Assembly: GCA_028829895.1 (NCBI GenBank)
Contig: CM054180.1
Location: 93,990,135-94,054,134, forward strand
DNA: 64,000 bases
Direction: 5' to 3'
Source of the DNA: Sinotaia quadrata
Lineage: Eukaryota; Mollusca; Gastropoda; Architaenioglossa; Viviparidae
This document shows, piece after piece, positions 38,966 to 51,289 of the stretch. The position numbers and the translations under genes are program-made. How positions within the stretch are numbered: the first letter of the stretch is position 1; the number at the start of each line of letters is the position of its first letter. The notes under the pieces were generated by a model that was given only the letters and a program-made list of their open reading frames with translations, was not told the DNA's origin and searched no databases.

Positions 38966-39002
38966 ATTTGGACAACTAGATTTAAGCGACACTTGCACGC
39001 AT

Positions 39003-39217
39003 ACATCTCATGACGTACATGATGTTGACGTAATTGTTTAGTGGGTTGTTTATACTGAATTATTTCACGCATGATCTCATGACGTACGTGATGGTGACGT
39101 AATTGTTTAGTGGGTTGTTTATACTGAATTATTTCACGCATGATCTCATGACGTACGTGATGGTGACGTAACTGTTTAGTGGGTTGTTTATACTGAATTA
39201 TTTCACGCATGATCTCA
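39003..39217. repeat. 69-bp minisatellite, ~3 copies, rich in TGACGTAA/TGACGTAC
   Basis: CATGATCTCATGACGTACGT with GATGGTGACGTAATTG. Each unit carries two TGACG CRE/ATF-type half sites. Frames stay open because 69 is divisible by 3. Confidence 0.95.
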
Positions 39218-39819
39218 TAACACAGCCTTGTGTAACACTATGACAAAGATTATCTGGTCTGAAATGTGGCTATGTTTATTTGTTTTGAAGCACTATTATG
39301 GATGACAATAGGATTAGGAGACAGCAGAGACAACATCAAGGTCAACAGTGACGAAGGTTGTTGTTAATTCAAGTAGTGTGAGAACTTAAATATTCCTTTC
39401 TTCAAAGCAGATAGGAAATTATAAACAAGTTTTAAAGGGGCAATGTTAATGCTGAGATACCTGCCCCCTAAAATGATTGAAAATTACTAAACAAATTATG
39501 GTAATAAGATAAGATGCTAAGTGAGACATACACACACAAAAAAAAGCCGTTTCCAGGACTTGTGTAAATAGACAATAGATTAAAGACAAAGCGATAGTAT
39601 TTTAGGACCCCTTGGAATCAAGAATTGTTTTTCTTTTAAAGAGGACTTTACAGTATGTCCTTTAAATAGTGATGGGGAAATTCCTGATCATGGAGGAGTA
39701 TTTACGATACACCTGCAAATGCAGGTAGAATATCATTTCACAACTCAAACGTTGAAAAGGTGTAATTTCACGTGACTTTGGGGTGAAATGGACAAATATT
39801 GTCTGAAATGTTCCTAAAA

Positions 39820-39950
39820 ATAATTACTGAAACCCTATATGGTAGCCTAAAGGAGACTGAAATATAATTACTGAAGCCCTATATGGTAGCCTAAAGGAGA
39901 TTGAATATATAATTACTGAAACCCTATATAGTAGCCTAAAGGAGACTGCA
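39820..39950. repeat. ~56-bp repeat, 3 copies
   Basis: ATAATTACTGAAACCCTATA with TGGTAGCCTAAAGGAGACTG. The flanking 39218-39820 is unique and shows no gene. Confidence 0.9.
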
Positions 39951-40084
39951 GTTACCTAGCGGGATAATGCAACTAATAGCCGTTACCTTGGCAGGAAAAA
40001 TTTGCAGATTAATCTTGGAGATGTCCGAGGAAACTGTGCAAGAATTAGTGAAGATTTATTTATCACTGTTAATATGTCTTTAGA

Positions 40085-40640
40085 TAACAACTCTTTACAA
40101 TTAGTACTTTTAGTGACACATAAACACAACTATTGCTTAGTAAGTTTTCTGTTATGGAACAACATTACAACTGTACTTTTAGTGATATACAAACAACTCT
40201 TGTTTAGTAAGTGTTCTGTTATGGAACAACATTACAACTGTACTTTTAGTGATATATAAACAACTCTTGTTTAGTAAGTGTTATGTTATGGAACAACATT
40301 ACAACTGTACTTTTAGTGATATATAAACAACTCTTGTTTAGTAAGTGTTATGTTATGGAACAACATTACAACTGTACTTTTAGTGATATATAAACAACTC
40401 TTGTTTAGTAAGTTTTTTGTTATTGAACAACATTACAACTGTACTTTTAGTGATATATAAACAACTCTTGTTTAGTAAGTTTTTTGTTATGGAACAACAT
40501 TACAACTGTACTTTTAGTTATACATAAACAACTATTGTTTAGTAAGTTTTCTGTTATGGAACAACATTACAACTGTACTTTTAGTGATTTATAAACACAA
40601 CTATTGGTTAGTAAGTTTTTTGATACAGAATAACTGTTAC
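40085..40640. repeat. ~60-bp minisatellite, ~8 copies
   Basis: AACAACTCTTGTTTAGTAAG with TTATGGAACAACATTACAAC and TGTACTTTTAGTGATATATA. Confidence 0.95.
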
Positions 40641-40974
40641 GGCTTATATTTTTAATGATTTATATATAAACCATGGTCATAAAAAAAGAAAAACCCCAAT
40701 TATTATTATTTTTCTAAATCCCAAACTATGGGAAAGCAGTACAATTGATTTGAAGCTGTACTTGAAAGCGAATATTTGGAGGCCTATATGTTGTGACAAC
40801 ACACTCTTACAATAATATAATCCGGGACAAATGAAGATGAAATCAATGATGCGAACAAAGACCATAATGATGACACAATATGCTCTAATAATAAAAAGGA
40901 CAGGCACTAATGATGAAAAACAGTAACTTATAATAAATAAGAAGGCACTTTTAGTAAAGAAGATTAGTTATTTA

Positions 40975-41890
40975 GAGTGAGAAAGCAGATACTTCTAAAG
41001 AGAAAGACAAGTATTTTAATAGAAAAAAGACACAGTGAGAAAAGCAAATACTTCTAACGAGAAAGACAAGTATTTTAATAGAAAAAAGACACGTCTTAAT
41101 GAGCAAGGTAGGCACACATAGTAAGTCAGGCATTTAAAAGGAGGGAAAGAGAGACATTAATAATGAATATAGTTGAGATATACTGAGAAAGGTAAGTGCT
41201 TATAGTGAAGAATACTGACAATTCTCATGAGAAAGAAGTGAACCTAGTGTGAGAAAGACGTACTCCTAGTGTGAGAAAGACGTATTCCTAGTGTGAGAAA
41301 AACGTACTCAGTGTGAGAAAGACGTATTCCTAGTGTGAGAAAGACGTATTCCTAGTGTGAGAAAGACGTACTCCTAGTGTGAGAAAGACGTACTCAGTGT
41401 GAGAAAGACGTACTCAGTGTGAGAAAGACGTATTCCTAGTGTGAGAAAGACCGACCACAGTATCGAAGATGGAATAATGAGAAATATAATTCGCTTTTAA
41501 ATGAATGAGACAATACTTTTTACGAGATAAGAAACCTTAATGAGAAAGATATTTTTATAATGAGCAAGATAACATTTATAATGAGAAAGAAAACAATATT
41601 GAACAATTAACATTTATAATGAGAAAGAGAACAATATTGAGCAAGATAACATTTATAATGAGAAAGAAAACAATATTGAACAATTAACATTTATAATGAG
41701 AAAGAGAACAATATTGAGCAAAATAACATTTATAATGAGAAAGAGAACTATATTGAGCAAGATAACATTTATAATGAGAAAAAGAACAATATTGAGCAAG
41801 ATAACATTTATAATGAGAAAAAGAACAATATTGAGCAAGATAACATTTATAATGAGAAAAGAGAACTATATTGAGCAAAATAAAACTTAT
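40975..41890. repeat. Three adjacent GAGAAAGA-based arrays
   Basis: 40975-41110 has a ~60-bp duplication (GAAAGACAAGTATTTTAATA). 41220-41455 has about 11 copies of a 17-22 bp unit (AGTGTGAGAAAGACGTACTC). 41530-41890 has about eight 38-39 bp units (ATAACATTTATAATGAGAAA with GAACAATATTGAGCAAG). All share an AATGAGAAAGA core and probably a common origin. Confidence 0.9.
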
Positions 41891-42509
41891 GAAGAAAACA
41901 ACACATAATAAGAAATCATTTTTTACTTAGCAAACAGTACCTATAATGAGAAAGCAGCACATAATGAGAAAGAGACACGTATAATGAACTAGACAGCACT
42001 ATCTTGGTGACTGCATGCAAATTAATTAACTGACAGTTCGCGTTGTCTTGTTCACTCTTCTGCAGATGCATTATCTTCGGAAAGCAAAGTGTCTTATTTT
42101 ATTTTTTTTTTGTAAGTTATTAACCTCGGCTAAATATAATTTTCACAAAGTATACTGTCGCACACTGAGGCTATTAAAACATGTACACACAAACACACTG
42201 ATATATACACACACAGTATATACCGCTGTTTCTTTGAAAGCAAGGGGAGAGAAGATGGTACCAATAATGAGAGAGTTGTGTTGCATTCGAGTTTTACTGG
42301 CGGGTACAACCGGATGTACTTGAGATCAATAAACAGCTAACGGCTATGCGACAGCGCTGCTTAGAGATCACACTACACTGGATTGATCGAGAGTCACAAC
42401 CAGAAATGTAGCCTTTGGTCATTTGAAGGATTTTGAAATTTAAGTCCGTCCGCTTTATGAACAGCCTTTTTTTAAAAAATTCATTATAAGTGTCTGCCTT
42501 TCTTAATAA

Positions 42510-42830
42510 GCGCTGCTTTCTCATTAGGCCTATAAGTGCTGTCTTGCTCATTAGGCCTATAAATGCTGTCTTGCTCATTAGGCCTATAATTGCTGTCTTG
42601 CTCATTAGGCCTATAAGTGATGACTTGCTCATTAGGCCTGTAAGTGCTGTCTTGCTCATTAGACCTATAAGTGATGACTTGCTCATTAGGCCTATAAGTG
42701 CTGTCCTGCTCATTAGGCCTATAAGTGATGACTTGCTCATTAGGCCTATAAGTGCTGACTTGCTCATTAGGCCTATAAGTGCTGTCTTGCTCATTAGGCC
42801 TATAAGTGCTGACTTGCTCGTTAGGTATCT
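42510..42830. repeat. 27-30 bp minisatellite, ~12 copies
   Basis: TTGCTCATTAGGCCTATAAG with TGCTGTC or TGATGAC variants. The codon-multiple unit keeps long ORFs open on both strands; these are artefacts. Confidence 0.95.
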
Positions 42831-43317
42831 TGTTTTAACAGTTCACCATACTCATGGAGTAGTAACATTTTCGCATCTAAACTTCAAAACGCTTTTATTC
42901 TTTTCTTTACAAATCTCCGCCATTCATTTCAAGCTGGTTAAGACATCAACTTCAGTGACCTTGTGACCTTGTTTAGCTGAATTCAAGTGTGTACATTCAT
43001 CCACCCTGCGATTTGCAGAAAATTAATTTAGTACCTAACGAAAAGGACATTAATCCTACCAAGAAATAAATAGTTTTTAGTTTAAAGAAGAAATAATAAC
43101 CAAACTACTATATTAAAAATACAATTAAAAATATATGTAAAATATTATTACATAAACACATACTCTTACCAGCAGATTGCTGAAATAATATATATATATA
43201 TTAACATGTTTATTTTGCTAGTTTTTTCAAGTAAAGGAATGAGCGCATCTGTGTATATTTCGAATTCAAAGTTTACGAATGACGTCATTTCAGGATTTTA
43301 ATAGTTAAGAGAACAAT

Positions 43318-43323
43318 GGTTCA

Positions 43324-43362
<39 letters not shown>
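43318..43362. repeat. (CA)n microsatellite
   Basis: About 20 CA units. Confidence 0.95.
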
Positions 43363-43506
43363 CGCGGAAAGCTTATGTTGCACGAGGAGTCCTTTAACCA
43401 GTGTTTCAAGGAGGCTGTGTGCATGTCTCGTGACATCAATATTTCCGCACGCACGCGTCAAATACAAGGTGACAGCTCCATCCGCGACACATATGAACGT
43501 TTGAAA
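43363..43506 (+). other. Unassigned 47-codon coding-like stretch
   Basis: Directly after the CA repeat a frame reads RGKLMLHEESFNQCFKEAVC and then SRDINISARTRQIQGDSSIR before a TGA at 43504-43506. Its amino-acid make-up is protein-like, with balanced charged residues, unlike the repeat ORFs around it. The ARTRQ spacing loosely recalls hAT-type transposase relics. That is a guess; it may be a fossil transposon piece or a terminal exon. Confidence 0.25.
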
Positions 43507-43984
43507 TGAATATTAGTTATCGCAGCCGACTGATTAGCCGGCTAATGGAAACTGAATTCAGTAAACACGAACAGACGTTTTGTGCCAATGCACTATCAAC
43601 GTAAAGAATTAATTCATTATTTGTGGGCGCCGTAGTTTTAAGTGCTCAGTATCGATAACTCACAACCAAGTGGGTGTAGTAGATGAGAGAACATGTCGAA
43701 ACACATTTATCCGCGCCGAACACTGGAATTCACCAGCTAATAAACTATATTTTAATGGGAGGCAGCTATGTTAGCTTGCCTACTAGGTGTTTATCGTTAA
43801 AGGGAGCAAAAATCCAGAAGTGTGGAGGGGGGGGGGGGGAATCACGCTGAAATCCCATAGCAACTATTATAATCAACCACGAAGCAGTTTCGAAATGTCT
43901 ATTTCAAACCTATACTTACTGCCGCTCTCACTCTTAATGATAATCCTAATAAGCAATCAAACAGGGGTTTATTTATGTTTCTTG

Positions 43985-44165
43985 GGACTTCCTTCTCTTT
44001 TATAGTTAGTTTAAATACTACTACACGAAATGGTGAGTAAATTCCTTTTCTTTCTATAGTTAGTTTAAATACTACTACACGCAATGGTGAGTAAATTCCT
44101 TTTCTTTCTATAGTTAGTTTAAATACTACTACACGAAATGGTGAGTAAATTCCTTCTCTTGCTGT
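43985..44165 (+). repeat. 54-bp repeat with exon-like acceptor and donor in every unit, 3 copies
   Basis: Each unit has a pyrimidine tract ending TTTCTATAG (about 44005, 44059, 44113), then 27-28 bases (TTAGTTTAAATACTACTACA...), then AATG/GTGAGTAAA, a near-perfect 5' splice site. It is either an amplified micro-exon or chance. Confidence 0.8.
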
Positions 44166-44204
44166 GGTTGTTTTTAATACTACTAAACTTAGTAGTTTCG
44201 TTTT

Positions 44205-44810
44205 TCCCCCTTTCTATAGTACGTTTTTAAATGTGTTTTTTAAATTGGGAATTTTCTCCCCGTTTCTGTAGTGCATTTCACTGTTTCTACACTGTGGATT
44301 TTCATCCCTTTATAAAGTACTTTTGGGATTTTTATCACTCCTTCTGTACATTTCACTGTTTATACACTGTGGATTTTCATCCCATTCTAAAGTACTTTTG
44401 GGATTTTTATCACTTCTTCAGTACATTTCACTGTTTATACACTGGGGATTTTCAACCCTTCTTCAGTACATTTTACTGTTTCTACACTGGTGATTTTTAT
44501 ACCTTCTTCAGTACATTTCACTGTTTCTACACGGGGGATTTTCATCCTTTCTTCAGGTACATTTCACTGTTTCTACACTGGGGATTTTCATCCTTTCTTC
44601 AGTATATTTTATTGTTTCTACACTGGGGATTTTCATCCCTTCTTCAGTACATTTTACTGTTTCTACTGTGGGGATTTTTCATCCCTTCTTCAGTACATTT
44701 TACTGTTTCTACACTGGGGATTTTTCATCCCTTCTTCAGTACATTTTACTGTTTCTACACTGGGGATTTTCATCCCTTCTTCAGTACATTTCACTTTTTC
44801 TACACTCACT
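44205..44810. repeat. ~44-bp minisatellite, ~12 copies
   Basis: ACATTTCACTGTTTCTACAC with TGGGGATTTTCATCCCTTCT. Units at the left end are longer (about 67 bp). The long Phe-rich ORFs are artefacts. Confidence 0.93.
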
Positions 44811-45324
44811 AGTGGGTGCGTCAGTGAAGGAAATACTTTTGCTCGATCTAGTTTATAGTTGTGTCAAGATTACTCTGGACGTAATGTGCATATTATTTAC
44901 CCTCTAATTGGACATAACAGTCTGGATGGGTTTTGAACCCAAAATAAAGCATCAGTAAGAAATTGAAATCGAATATTATTATTGCTGTTGAAATATCAGT
45001 CGTGATACAGCAGCAGCGGTTGAACTTGGTTAACATGGCTGATAGTGTTTAAATTTCTAGTATTGCTTCATTCACTATAGTATATATGTTTATGTGTGTG
45101 TGTGTGTGTCTGTATGTGAACGTGTGTGCGTGTGTATGTGTGTATGTGTTTGTGAAAGAGAAAGCGTGTGCGTGTGTTTATGTTTGTGTAAGAGAGAGCG
45201 AGTGTGTATATTTTGCAGGGATATTCAGCTTCAAAATTTTCATTTTCTCGGCATTAGATATCGGTTTTAATAAGTAGATCATTTAGGATTTCTATTTAAA
45301 AATAAAGTTAGATAGAAAGACAGA

Positions 45325-45607
<283 letters not shown>

Positions 45608-45832
45608 CACAATAGTACTTGTAAACATGAGCTGTTTGTAGTACTTGTAAACATGAGCTGTTTGTAGTACCAGTAAACATGAGCTGTTTGTAGTACTTGT
45701 AAACATGAGCTCTTTGTGGTACTTGTAAACATGAGCTGTTTGTAGTACCAGTAAACATGAGCTGTTTGTAGTACCAGTAAACATGAGCTGTTTGTAGTAC
45801 CAGTAAACATGAGCTGTTTGTAGTGCAAGTAA
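45608..45832. repeat. 26-bp minisatellite, ~9 copies
   Basis: GTAAACATGAGCTGTTTGTA with GTACTT or GTACCA. The 26-bp period rotates through three frames, so all minus-strand frames stay open and encode the same cycling peptide. Confidence 0.95.
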
Positions 45833-46199
45833 CAAAATTCATGACCTATATCTTGGTCCTCACTTGTATTAAGAAAGTTTCTGTTCCAAAATAGCGCAAA
45901 CATTCCTTGTAGTCAAGATAGTCAAAAAGACTCTTTTAGCAGACCCGGAAAACGGCCCTTAAGGAAAAGGTAATTTAAGTGAATGGGTGTCTGTCAAAGA
46001 GACCGAGACTATCAAAGCACTGAGTGTTTGTGAAATTGCTGAGTTGGTACGACTGATAAGTGCAGTATATTTTTAGGATTGAAATGTTTAAAATGTTGTG
46101 TAACAGAATCACAGTGCATATATCTAATGTTAATTCAGAGTTTTCTAGATATTCTTTCTGGCACGATGTTTTATCACTTGATGTCTGCAAGCTGTTATC

Positions 46200-46290
46200 G
46201 TGGTGTTGCAGGTATGTGTTGTAGGTATGTGTTGTAGGTATGTGTTGCAGGTATGTGTTGTAGGTATGTGTTGCAGGTATGTGTTGTAGG
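46200..46290. repeat. 13-bp minisatellite, ~7 copies
   Basis: GGTATGTGTTGTA or GGTATGTGTTGCA. Each unit contains an AG/GTATGT donor-like word. Confidence 0.95.
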
Positions 46291-46599
46291 TCTGGTGAGA
46301 GAACATTTACAGTAAAAGCACTACTCAGGGAGTACGTACACTTCTAGTAGTGGCTAACATATGCTCAAGGCTGTAGATGTTACTACTCCGGGAGTACGTC
46401 CATTACAGTTCCCACATAATTATACTTCAGGAAAGCTACTCAACTGAACAAAGAACGGGAATTAAATGGTCATTGATGACTGAAAAATATGAGAAGGAAA
46501 GAATGCAGAATTTTTCAATATGTGCAAATTCAAACTGTTAACTGAAAAAGCGTAATGGAATAATAAATTTGTTAGAGATATGAATAATCAGATTCCTAG

Positions 46600-47080
46600 A
46601 AAGTAGAGATATGCATGACAAATAATGAAATGGGAAAGTTGGGAAATAGAGAAATATGTGATTTACCTTAAAATGGGAAATTAGGAAGTAACGATAAGTT
46701 TGATTAACCATGAAAATTGGAAATTAGAAAATAGATCTGTGTGTGTGATTAACCATGAAAAATGGAAATTATGAAGTAGAGATATGTGAAACTGGAAAGT
46801 TTTAAAGTAAAAATATATGTGTAATTAACCATGAAAATGGGAAATTCGGGAGTAGAGATATACGTGATTAACTAAGATACTGGACAATTGGGAAATAGAG
46901 AAATACGTGATTAACTAAGATACTGGACAATTGAGAGTAGAGATATACGTGATTAACTAAGATACTGGACAATTGAGAGTAGAGATATACGTGACTAACT
47001 AAGATACTGGACAATTGGGAAATAGAGATATACGTGATTAATCAAAAAACGTGTAAGTCTGAAAGTAGAGATATGTTTGT
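46600..47080. repeat. Degenerate 40-55 bp repeats, 'agagatatacgtgattaac'
   Basis: Left units are decayed (ATTAACCATGAAAATGGGAA). The last four (46850-47050) are well kept, with TAAGATACTGGACAATTG. Confidence 0.85.
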
Positions 47081-47144
47081 GATTATGCAGGAAACTGTGA
47101 AGTTGGGAAGGAGAACCACATGACAGATGTTGAAACTCGACAGT

Positions 47145-47415
47145 TGATAATAGCTTCTTCTTTCGTTCTAGTTTTTCAGTGTATGGAATATTGTTGTTGA
47201 TAATAGCTTCTTCTTTCGTTCTAGTTTTTCAGTGTATGGAATATTGTTGTTGATAATAGCTTCTTCTTTCGTTCTAGTTTTTCAGTGTATGGAATATTGT
47301 TGTTGATAATAGCTTCTTCTTTCGTTCTAGTTTTTCAGTGTATGGAATATTGTTGTTGATAATAGCTTCTTCTTTCGTTCTAGTTTTTCAGTGTATGGAA
47401 TATTGTTGTCATTCG
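47145..47415. repeat. 53-bp minisatellite, 5 copies, acceptor-like motif in each
   Basis: GTTGATAATAGCTTCTTCTT with TCGTTCTAGTTTTTCAG. Copies are identical over most of their length. CTTCTTTCGTTCTAG resembles a 3' splice site. Confidence 0.97.
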
Positions 47416-47689
47416 TTGCATTTATTGTAACGTTTGTAAATGTGGCAGTAACTGTAATAGCCTTCATATCGTCTTGAAGCAGATTAATGAGTAAATGAGC
47501 CAATGCAATACAAATTGATTGCTATAGACATCATAACTACTCCTTACTGAGTATTTGTACTGGCACTCAGAAGTGTATTATGTTACAAGTCATAAATAAT
47601 TAGATTAATCACATGAATACACTACCACTTAAATGTCATAAGATAACAATTAGTCTTTGTCTTGTGTTATTTACTGAACGCTTTATAGC

Positions 47690-47860
47690 AGAATTATGCC
47701 TCAGCTTGGTCTGGTGTGACTTGCTGCACGCTTCTAGCAGAATTATGCACCAGCTTGGTCTGGTGTAATTTACTGCACGTTTCGAGCAAAACTATGCCCC
47801 AGCTTGGTCTGGTGTAATTTACTGCACGTTTCGAGCAGAATTATGCCTGACCTAGTTATT
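47690..47860. repeat. ~51-bp repeat, 3 copies
   Basis: CAGCTTGGTCTGGTGTAATT with TACTGCACGTTTCGAGCAGA. Confidence 0.9.
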
Positions 47861-48099
47861 GTGATTCACTAAACACTTAAGATAAATGTGATCTAACCTT
47901 GCTGTGAGATAATAACACGTCGATAATTTACAGCTTGTGGTGTTTCATTATCAGTTGTCTCCCTTATATTCAACCGTTCTTACTAAAAAGATATCGTTGC
48001 TATTAGCCATGTTTCTGAGGTAACCAAGTGAAAATTCAAAAACTGATCACACGATTAATGAAAGATTTTGTTTGGATATTTTTGCTGTATTTTGTTTTG

Positions 48100-48235
48100 T
48101 TTCATGCATTAATGTTTTAGTTTGAAATACACATACAGTTTTGTTATAGTTTGAAATACATACCCCACATTGTTGTTTTAGTTTGAAATGCATATACATT
48201 GCTGTTTTAGTTTGAAATACATACTGGCATGTATA
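48100..48235. repeat. ~30-45 bp repeat 'gttttagtttgaaatacata'
   Basis: Four copies with spacers of variable length. Confidence 0.8.
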
Positions 48236-48336
48236 TGAAATCCAAACAAATAATTAATACTCTCTTCAGAAACAATCATAATCTACTTTGATTGCTTTCC
48301 TTTCAAACAAAACTGGTGTTTCCTTACTTTAATGGA

Positions 48337-49935
48337 TGGGGGCTCGTAAAATATAGATTAAAGATGGATTTTTCCACCAATAGAAATAGTGTGTGACAGT
48401 GAATGTTGTCTTTAATCTTTAATATTATGGAAGAGAGTAACGTTTATAGTGCCCACATATCCACCAAGTGAGAGGGACGAGTGGTGTCTTCTGGAAAATT
48501 ATTAATAACATTGTGGCAGAGTAAATTTGCCTCTCCCTATTTTAAAATTTAATTGTTATAAAAATTGTTAAATTGTCAGAGCAACCTGATCTTGGGCACT
48601 CATTATAATGGTATTTTTAAAGAGTATGATTTGAAGTAAACACTCAAAGCTAGAATATTCTAGATTTGCTGATATAATGCAAATCATTGAGTAGTTTTTA
48701 TTATCCAATAGTTATGATTTATGAGAACGAGATCAGCCAATGGGCTGAGATTAAAAACGTTTACTTGCTGTAGAGAAGTCTACTGTCTAATCTACTGTCT
48801 ACTGTACTGTTTGAATTTGAAGTGGCAAAGAAGTCTAGTCTTGAAAGGTAGCTGTTAGCTTGATGGTGAGCTAGCTGAGTGGTTGAGTGAGAATGGACTT
48901 AGAAATATTTCATGTATTTTTGCTATTGATATGTTATACTTCTATTTTATGTAGAGATGTATTATGTGAGTTGACTTATATTTCTATAAATGTTTGAAAT
49001 AAGCTGCTCACATGTAGTTTTCTAAAAACTTGACATTGTTTGAAATGCTCTATTTATTGCGCTATGCATGTAATAAATACCATTGCAAGAAACTGTAAGT
49101 TTAGACTGGAATATAAGATAGAATTTGGTTATAAAGTGATAAACTGGAAACTTAGGTTGCTCCTTATATTTTGCAGTGAACAAGCAGCCTCTTTAGTTGC
49201 CTATTTTCGCTTGCTGTATGAACCTCCTGGTTTATTGTTTGTAAACAGTTACGACCTACCCTGATAAAGGCTGGAATGGTGTGCAAGTGTAAGAACACAC
49301 TACACTACTGATTTGTGGCGGCAAGATTTGTTGACTGTCCAAACAATTTCTAGAGTAGAGAAGTTGGCATGGCGAAAATAGTGCCCAGGCTAACTTTAAG
49401 TAGAAGAACAGTGTTTTACACGTGCAAGTGAACACGTGGAGCTGGTGAAATTAACCTGAACTATAAATTGTGACAAAGTGCACAAAGGACTGTTAAGACT
49501 CGATTTATCTCTAATAAATCTATTTCCGTCCTCTTATAAGACTATCCTGTGACTTGTATTGACTCTATTGTTGAATTGTATTTATGATAGATTGTGTAAT
49601 TATAAAATTATCCGAATGTGAGTTCGTAGAAATATTGATGTCAAGTAATATATTTCATTGTATTTGTCATATGTATTGTTCATTTAATAAATTTATTGTC
49701 AAACTTATTGACCTTCTTATGCATATTGATAATTTTATGTTAGAGAATAAAGTGGATGGCTGGGAGCTTGCTAAATATAGATTTGTCTTCTCCTTTAGTA
49801 AGACGTTTTCTGCCTACAGAGAGACTGACAGTAAATATTATCTTTAATGTTGTGAAAGAGAGGAAATATTTACAGCAGCCGATATATCTGCCAAGTGAGA
49901 GAGACGAGTGGTGTCTGCTGGAGGATCTTTAATAA
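48337..49935 (+). mobile_element. LTR-retrotransposon-like remnant: ~180-bp direct repeat around a ~1.2-kb LTR-like block
   Basis: Segments 48337-48515 and 49755-49935 are homologous. Both start GGATGGGGGCTCG / GGCTGGGAGCTTG, continue with AAATATAGATT and share CCAAGTGAGAG, then GACGAGTGGTGTCT. TGGGGGCTCGT resembles a retroviral-type primer-binding leader. The block between them (about 48520-49745) is AT-rich, starts near TGTGGCAGAG and has AATAAA near 49515 and 49745, as an LTR might. No gag or pol domain is present. The pattern fits LTR-leader units in tandem, but a simple segmental duplication remains possible. Confidence 0.4.
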
Positions 49936-50029
49936 AATAAATAAAGATTCTCATCACTTGTAATTAGTTATGGATGATTAATAATAATAACTAGGCTGTT
50001 GCTGTGTCACAGTGAGATAGAAATTGAAA

Positions 50030-50440
50030 TAGACAGTAGAAAGGGTAAAGAAAACGTCAAGTAAACAGTGAAGTAAACATTGAAATAGTAGTTTGGGTAA
50101 AGTAAACAGTGAAGTAAACACTGAAATAGTAGTTTGGGTAAAGTAATTCATGCATTACCATTTTAAGCGTACCCAACTTATACTATAATTCCCTTACACT
50201 GATAAAGCATACTAAGTCTTAAAATGACATCATTTTATTGCACCAATATAGAATAATCATTTTCTTATAAATAAATTATCCTTTATACTCAGAGACTCCT
50301 AGTACCCTTCAAGTATTACCATTTTAAGCGTACCCAATTAATACAATAATTCTTTTACACTGACAAAGTACAGTAAATCTTAAAATGACATCATTTTAAT
50401 TGCGCCAATATAGTATAATCATTTTCGTATCATTAAAATG
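50030..50440. repeat. Two duplications: ~40-bp unit and ~160-bp unit
   Basis: AAGTAAACAGTGAAGTAAAC recurs within 50060-50130. A larger unit (ATTACCATTTTAAGCGTACC ... TCTTAAAATGACATCATTTT) occurs at about 50155-50270 and again at about 50318-50430. Confidence 0.9.
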
Positions 50441-50974
50441 TGCTGACAAGCCAGTATCACCATTGTAAGTACACATACAGTACAAAATTCCCCTTGAGAA
50501 CAAATATTTACCTTAATAGTTCAGGGATTTTCCAGCTACGAATAGCGTGCAATGAAATTACAACTGAATCTTTCAGCTATGATTATTTTGTTTTGTAATC
50601 TCAGAAGTGTCCTATCAATGAGAAATATTTTGTATGGTAATCATAAAGGATCTATTGAACTAGGAATTTGTGTAATCATGAAAGATTTCTTCCTCTTGGA
50701 ATGGTTTTAATCTTACCAACTATGAATATTTATTATTGCACTCATAATGTTCTTTTCACAAGAAATATTTTTTAATTACAAAAGATCTTTACAGCTATAA
50801 CTATTTTGTATTGCAATTATAAAAGTTTTTTTTAGCCGTGTAAACCTTTTTTTAATAACGTAGACACATGGCATTTGCGATTAGACATTTGTATTGTAAT
50901 CTTTCAAGGCTACAGCAGCGTACTTTGGCTTATAATCAATACTGACGGGTTTTTTCCCACATCATGATAACCTT

Positions 50975-51232
50975 TTGCAGTAGATTTTGGTTTGAAGTCA
51001 CGAATATTAGGTCTTGGTCAGCAATGCAATAGATTTTGGTTTGATGTCACACGAATATTAGGTCTTGGTCAGCAATGCAATAGATTTTGGTTTGAAGTCA
51101 CGAATATTAGGTCTTGGTCAGCAATGCAATAGATTTTGGTTTGAAGTCACGAATATTAGGTCTTGGTCAGCAATGCAATAGATTTTGGTTTGAAGTCACG
51201 AATATTAGGTCTTGGTCAGCAATGCAATAGAC
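50975..51232. repeat. 49-bp minisatellite, 5 copies
   Basis: AATGCAATAGATTTTGGTTT with GAAGTCACGAATATTAGGTC and TTGGTCAGC. Nearly identical copies. Confidence 0.97.
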
Positions 51233-51289
51233 ATGTTCTGGTCTATTGTCTCTACTTCCTGCCAGTCAGATCATTGCGTGCAGGGATCG

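Noticed and set aside
42294..42966. Overlapping 158-166 aa repeat ORFs on both strands
   Set aside because: Both follow the 27-30 bp minisatellite; simultaneous openness on both strands shows a periodicity artefact.
44231..44907. 193-aa Phe/Tyr/Cys-rich ORF and its frame-shifted siblings
   Set aside because: Products of the ~44-bp array; three frames give the same cycling peptide.
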